From: Salvelinus alpinus
Taxonomy: Eukaryota > Chordata > Actinopteri > Salmoniformes > Salmonidae
Assembly: GCF_045679555.1 (NCBI RefSeq)
Contig: NC_092091.1
Span: 17,321,072 to 17,385,071, forward strand
Length of the DNA: 64,000 bases
Reading direction: 5' to 3'
The position numbers were made by a program, and so were the translations under genes. This document shows, in pieces, positions 57,147 through 64,000 of this stretch. Every line of letters begins with the position of its first letter. Within the stretch, counting starts at the first letter, position 1. Below the pieces are notes generated by a model. That model was given only the letters and a program-made list of their open reading frames with translations. It was not told where the DNA came from and searched no databases.

Positions 57147-57813
57147 CTCTACAGGAATTCTTATTTTATCCTGAATCCTTGTTATTATGCAGTCTGGTAT
57201 TTACACTTTGCTGAACAATACTCTGCAAACTAACCATTTAGGGCATTAACCTGAATCGATTGCTGTTCAGATACAGTATGAAGGATGTACAGTGTATTCT
57301 TGGGTTTCCACCTCTTCCATTTTCTGGATAAGAAAATAGAGGATGTAATGCCAGGTGCACTTCCTTTATTCAATGCAGTATGATGACAATGTTCCTGGAT
57401 GTCCAGTCATGAACTACACTAATGGACATTGTACACATCTCTCCTACTGCCGTGGGACCTCTACTGATGCCACTGGCGCTCTAAAAACACTCACACAGTC
57501 ACTAATGATGTCAGAACTTGGGACTTGCTAGATGTCGTTTTAAGTGGATTCATCTCTGAGTTGTTTAAAACCGTTGTTAGGGAGGTGTTGATGTGTGTGT
57601 CGCTGACTAAGACCGCACTGTTTCGAGTCCAATCAAATTAGTCTAGTCATGGCCTAATCCATGTTAATTTGTCTCTGTTCCTTTTAATGTATTTGGCATG
57701 TTTCTTTTCAAGCTGTTTCAAAGTGTTTTTGTTCTGATAACACAAACTTTACTCATCTATTTCTCTATGACTGACCTGCTCAAAACATTGCAGAAAGAGG
57801 CCCAGGGCTCTAT

Positions 57814-59545
<1,732 letters not shown>

Positions 59546-60572
59546 GCAGAAGCAGAATGTAAACATAAGTGTAAATAAAATGTAAAGGATACTTCTGGAA
59601 CAATTCTCTCCTTTGTACTACTCTATGTGCTCTACATTGTTCTTAAGCCACAAGAAAAGAAATTAAGTCAACAGGCATTTGTAATGTTTTGGAAAATACA
59701 AAGAAGAAAATAATTTGAAGGATTGCTTTTCAAATGGATTAAAAATACTATGAGCTGATTCTGAAGCCTTTTTTCTTGTAAATGTTTCATAAGGAACTGT
59801 TTACAAAGGGTACACTCATTTACACAACGTACCATTGTGTCTACAGTATTTACCACAACAGATTTAGATAGTTCTATATATCAGATAGATACAGTAGACA
59901 TACTGATGTAGGAAGCCTTTGTCTAGAGTGTTCAGCTCTCAATCCCCAGACTGCACTAAGTGTTTTGCTTTAGACAGATGGAAGGTGCTACAAGAGGTGG
60001 TGATTGATTCCTGGGTAGAGCAGTGCTCTGGTGAGCCCTGTATGGCAGGCTGGGCCCCTGGGGGAGCAGACATCTGGAGGGAGGAGGTCGACTGGCTGGT
60101 TGCTCTATTACCAGGGCTCTCCATTTGTCTTTCTGTTATTCCTCACATTGTGACTCCTTGCCTTTTTTCTTACCTGTATTGGAAGAGTAGGTTCAAGGTC
60201 CCTCCCCTCAGACCTTTTTCTCCAATGCATTTGAGGAATCGAGGGGAATATGAATTGAGAAATAACCCATCACAGCACTGCCCCGCCTCCCCACCACCAC
60301 CAATCACACACAGCCAGGGAACTAGAGCAGCTTAGCAGGGGCACTCTGGTGTGTCTGTGCACTCATTGTGACACAGTGTCATGATACTCAACTCCCTGTC
60401 AGAGTCCCATGGGGTGAGGGGTAGGCCGATCAGTTAGAACAAATCCCCAACTGGCAGATGGAGCTTCTGCGAGGGAGAAAGGAAGGCTCGTGGGAGACTG
60501 GGGGATCGTATGACACCCATGCAACTGTCCACACCTTCGGGTGTGTATGTAATATATTTTTGTCAATGTCTA
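59546..60572. other. Intergenic: no gene seen
   Basis: No supported frame; the longest open stretch (59919-60335) has no family resemblance or codon-bias support that I can see. Confidence 0.4.
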
Positions 60573-60574
60573 TA

Positions 60575-61446
60575 CTGAACAAAAATATAAACGCAACAAT
60601 TTCAAAGATGTACTGAGTTACAGTTCATATATGGAAATCAGGCGATTGAAATAAATTAATTCGGCCCTAACCTATGAATTTCACATGACAGGCAATACAG
60701 ATATGCATCTGTTGATCACAGATACCTTAAAAAAAAAAAAGGAAAAAGGAAGGGGTGTGATCAGAAAACCAGTCGGTATCTGTTGTGACCACCATGTCCC
60801 TCATGTAGTGCAACACACCTCAAAGAGTTGAGGCTGTTGATTGTGGCCTGTGGAATGTTGTCCCACTCCTCTAAAATGGCTGTGCGAAGTTGCTGGATAT
60901 TGGCGGGAAATGGAACACGCTGCCGTAGACGTTGATCCAGAACATCCCAAACATGCTCAATGGGTGACATGTCTGGTGAGTATGCAGGCCATGGAAGAAG
61001 TGGGACATTTTCAGCTTCCAAATTCTCTAAAATGACGTTGGTGGCGGCTTATGGTAGAGAAAGTAACATTAAATTCTCTGGCAACAGCTCTAGTGGACAT
61101 TCCTTCAGTCAGCATGCAAATTGCCCACTCCCTCAACTTGATATATCTGTGGCATTGTGTTGTGTGACAAAACCTCACATTTTAGAGTGGCCTTTTATTG
61201 TCCCCAGCATAAGGTGCACCTGTGTGATGATCATGCTGTTTAATCAGCTTCTTATGCCACACCTGCCAGGTGGATGGATTATCTAGGTAAAGGATAAATG
61301 CTCACTAACAGGGATGTAAACAAATGTATGCACAACATTTGAGAGAAATAAGCTTTTTGTGCATATGGCAAATTTATGGGATCTTTTATTTCAATTTATA
61401 AAACATGCAACCAACAGTTTACATGTTGTGTTCATATTTTTCAGTG
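60575..61446 (-). mobile_element. Tc1-type element, third family, internally deleted
   Basis: Left end CTGAACAAAAATATAAACGC next to TA; right end TCATATTTTTCAGTG next to TA. The minus strand keeps the C-terminal catalytic part (61021-60761): LLPWPAYSPDMSPIEHVWDV, then LDQRLRQRVPFP and EEWDNIPQ. The N-terminal half is missing. Confidence 0.78.
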
Positions 61447-62961
61447 TATGTACATTTTGAGCTTTATAAAGCGTATTGTCTGAGCATACTACACCACCGA
61501 GAGAAAGTTTAGAATATTATATCCTTGCCCTGTCTGAAAGTAAAGTTCCACATATTTCAATATTCATAAATGGGAAATGTACTTGAGTCCAGCTGCATTT
61601 GAGATGAGGGCTAATATTCAATTTGGATGGATTCCACTGATTCTGCTTTGTATTCCAGAGAATAAGCCAAGTAGTACTCTTACACAGGTAGCCCAATTCT
61701 GTTTGTTTTTTCACCAATCAGATTAGCTCTGAAAAAGATATGATGTGCAAAGATCTGATGTGATTGGTCAAAAGACTAATTAGTGGAAAAATATCTGAAA
61801 TGGGCACTGTGTAAACGCAGCCTAATACAGGATTGAAGAGAGTGTGGCAATAAGAGAAAGGAGTCTTACCACACCTGAAGTTCATAGATGGAATAGTTTA
61901 GACTTTAGACCAATTAGTCAGCCTTGCTGAACTGCAAGTTTTCCACCTGGCTGGTGAGGTCTGTGTGAGAATGATTTGAGTGTCTTATTCAGAACTCAAC
62001 ACTCCAGGAAATGTTCTGGAATGTTGAGGCAGCCTATCATAATGGATCTTTAACCCTCTAAATATTGTATTATCAAACACAACATCATAAATTTTTTGAG
62101 AAAACACACTTAATTCACTGCTAGTTGCCATCTTGTTTCTGAGTAAATTCATGTTTGATTAGTGGAATCATATTGAATGAGGTTGTGTAGTGAGGGTTTA
62201 TGGACCACCAGTGACCATTACTATAACAGTATTGTTATTGTGGATTTAACTCACTGCATAACTGTATGTTCCAGAAGTCTTATCTGGCCACATGATCCTA
62301 TCCTTGAGTGGTGATAAAAAGAAAGACACGCACACACACACACACCCATCCACCCACGTATACACGCACGCATGCTCGAACGCAAACATACACACACACA
62401 ATCTGTAGTGGATCTCAAAGTGCTGTGTCTGACACTCCCAGGCCCTCTGCAGGAGTCTGAGAGCCATCTGGTCCATACAACCCTTACACCACAAATTCCC
62501 ATACAGTCAGGCCAGCATTGATCTGGCAGTCCACTCCTACTCTCCCCACGCGTATGTGTGTGGTCCAGATTGTAAGGCAGCGATGACACAGTCAGCCCTG
62601 TCTGTGGGTGGGTTGTTTTTTCCAAGGTCATCACATGGCATCGAAGCAGAGGACAGAAGTAACCAAGGTAGTATTTAGCTGACTGGGAAAGGCAAGGGTC
62701 CATACTCATCATCCCTGCCTGCCACTGTGAATGCGATGAGGTAGAGGTACGCACAGTAAGCACCTTACAATCAATAACTGGATCAATGACTGTATAGGGA
62801 AACTGAATAGATATTAAGAGGAAAGCTAAAGGGAAATAGGAGCAGAGTTGGTGTAAAGGACAAAATGTTTCACATGTAAGGCATGTGAGCTATGAGCAGA
62901 ATCATGTAGTAAGAGTAGGTAGACTGTGTTTACAGTTCCTTATCGTTTCACTGAGTTATTA
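61447..62961. other. Intergenic: no gene seen; CA-rich patch
   Basis: No supported frame. CA-rich low-complexity sequence lies at about 62328-62400. Confidence 0.4.
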
Positions 62962-62963
62962 TA

Positions 62964-63711
62964 CTGAACAAAAATATAAATGCAACAATTTCAAAGATTT
63001 TGCTGCGTTACTGTTCATATAAGGAAACCAGTCAATTGAAATAAATTCATTAGGCCCTAATAATCTATGGATTTCACATGACTGGGCAGGGGCGCACCCA
63101 CTTGGGAGCCAGACCCAGCCAATCAGAATACATTTTTCCCCACATAAAGCATTTATTACAGACAGAAATTCTCCTCAGCACCCCCCTCAGACGATCCTGC
63201 AGGTGAAGAAGCTGGATGTGGAGGTCCTGGGCTGGCGTGGTTACATGTGGTCTGCGGTTGTGAGGCTGGTTGGATGTACTGCCAAATTCTCTAAAATGAA
63301 GTTGAAGGTGGCTTATGGTAGCGAAATGAACCTTAAATATCCGGCAACAGCTCTGGTGGACATTCCTGCAGTCAGCATGCCAATTGCATGCTCCCTCAAA
63401 ACTTGAGACATCTGTGGAATTGTGTTGTGTGACACAACTGCATATTTTAGAGTGGCCTTTTATTGTCCCTGCACAAGGTGCATCTGTGTAATGATCATGC
63501 TGTTTAATCAGCTTCTTGATATGCCACACCTATCAGGTGGATCAATTATCTTGACAAAGGATAAAATGCTCACTCACAGGGATGTTAACAAATTTATGCA
63601 CATTTGAGTGAAATAAGCTCTTTGTGCATATGGAAAATGTCTGAGATCTTTTACTTCAGCTCACGAAACATGGGATAACGCTTTCCATCTTCCGTTTATA
63701 TTTTTGTTCAG
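62964..63711 (-). mobile_element. Tc1-type element, third family, short copy with TA duplication
   Basis: Left CTGAACAAAAATATAAATGC and right TTTATATTTTTGTTCAG are inverted copies flanked by TA (62962-62963 and 63712-63713). The interior resembles the copies at 38412 and 60575 (CAGTCAGCATGCCAATTGCA; TTTTAGAGTGGCCTTTTATT). No catalytic block is left. Confidence 0.75.
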
Positions 63712-63713
63712 TA

Positions 63714-64000
63714 TAGATGCACTATATCATTACATCCACTTGGGTTTGGGCTGTAAGTCAACGCTACACTACAGGTTCACAACCTAGCTGAGGCATTAGC
63801 AGCTGGGAAAACCAGCATCCCCCCTTCTCACCCTGTAAGTGGTAATGATGCAAACTGCAAATGACATGTGTTACAGTACCAGTGTTGATGTAGCACTATA
63901 CTCTGGTGAAGGCTTGAAACCAATGCCTCAACCTGCAGAATCAGCTACAAGGCCAGAAAGGAACAACAGCTTAAAAAAAAGTTTAAAAAATGATAGACTT
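63714..64000. other. Window end: no gene seen
   Basis: Nothing recognisable. Confidence 0.4.

Noticed and set aside
59919..60335. 138-codon plus-strand frame downstream of ppm1h
   Set aside because: No recognisable domain, no supporting splice or promoter signals; likely chance.

Overview
This window is vertebrate nuclear DNA and almost certainly from a salmonid fish (salmon, trout or char lineage). The basis is the repeat content: several decayed Tc1/mariner copies close to the family from which Sleeping Beauty was rebuilt, L2/Rex-type LINEs, a tRNA-derived SINE, and many palindromic MITEs and hAT relics. I cannot name the species.

One host gene is recognisable. It lies on the + strand as ten coding exons between 9042 and 55298 and encodes PPM1H, a PPM/PP2C-family Mg2+/Mn2+-dependent Ser/Thr phosphatase. 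In mammals PPM1H removes LRRK2-added phosphates from Rab GTPases. Joining the exons gives one open frame of 517 codons plus stop, with all split codons in register (human PPM1H is 514 aa). The membrane-targeting N-terminal helix, the FDGHAG, AGDSR, TDGLWD and GSGDD metal-site motifs, and the flap region are all present. A 5' UTR/promoter region lies at about 8700-9041, and the 3' UTR probably ends near 56840.

Layout: 1-1119 holds the end of pol and the start of env of an endogenous retrovirus on the - strand, cut by the window edge. 3020-5760 is an L2-type LINE. 6239-8005 is a Tc1 relic with two nested repeats. 8700-9274 is the promoter, 5' UTR and exon 1. Intron 1 (18.2 kb) carries hAT, Tc1, LINE and SINE copies. 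Exon 2 is followed by a perfect partial copy of itself and a 54-unit minisatellite (28191-30950). Exon 3 has a (TG)17 tract against its splice acceptor. Introns 3-9 hold further Tc1 and hAT copies, minisatellites and a small LTR-repeat element (42582-43181). 56900-64000 is downstream intergenic DNA with MITEs and three more Tc1-type copies.

There is no operon, CRISPR array or prokaryotic system here, and I found no second host gene. The most interesting points are: (a) a 600-bp TRIM-like element (LTR, 63 bp, LTR) with two further single-LTR copies flanked by perfect 4-bp target duplications; (b) an in-frame exon 3 of ppm1h with a TG-repeat acceptor, whose skipping would remove the catalytic Asp; (c) a GC-AG last intron; (d) a recent partial duplication of exon 2 and the 54-copy intronic minisatellite; (e) an env frame still open for 231 codons to the window edge.
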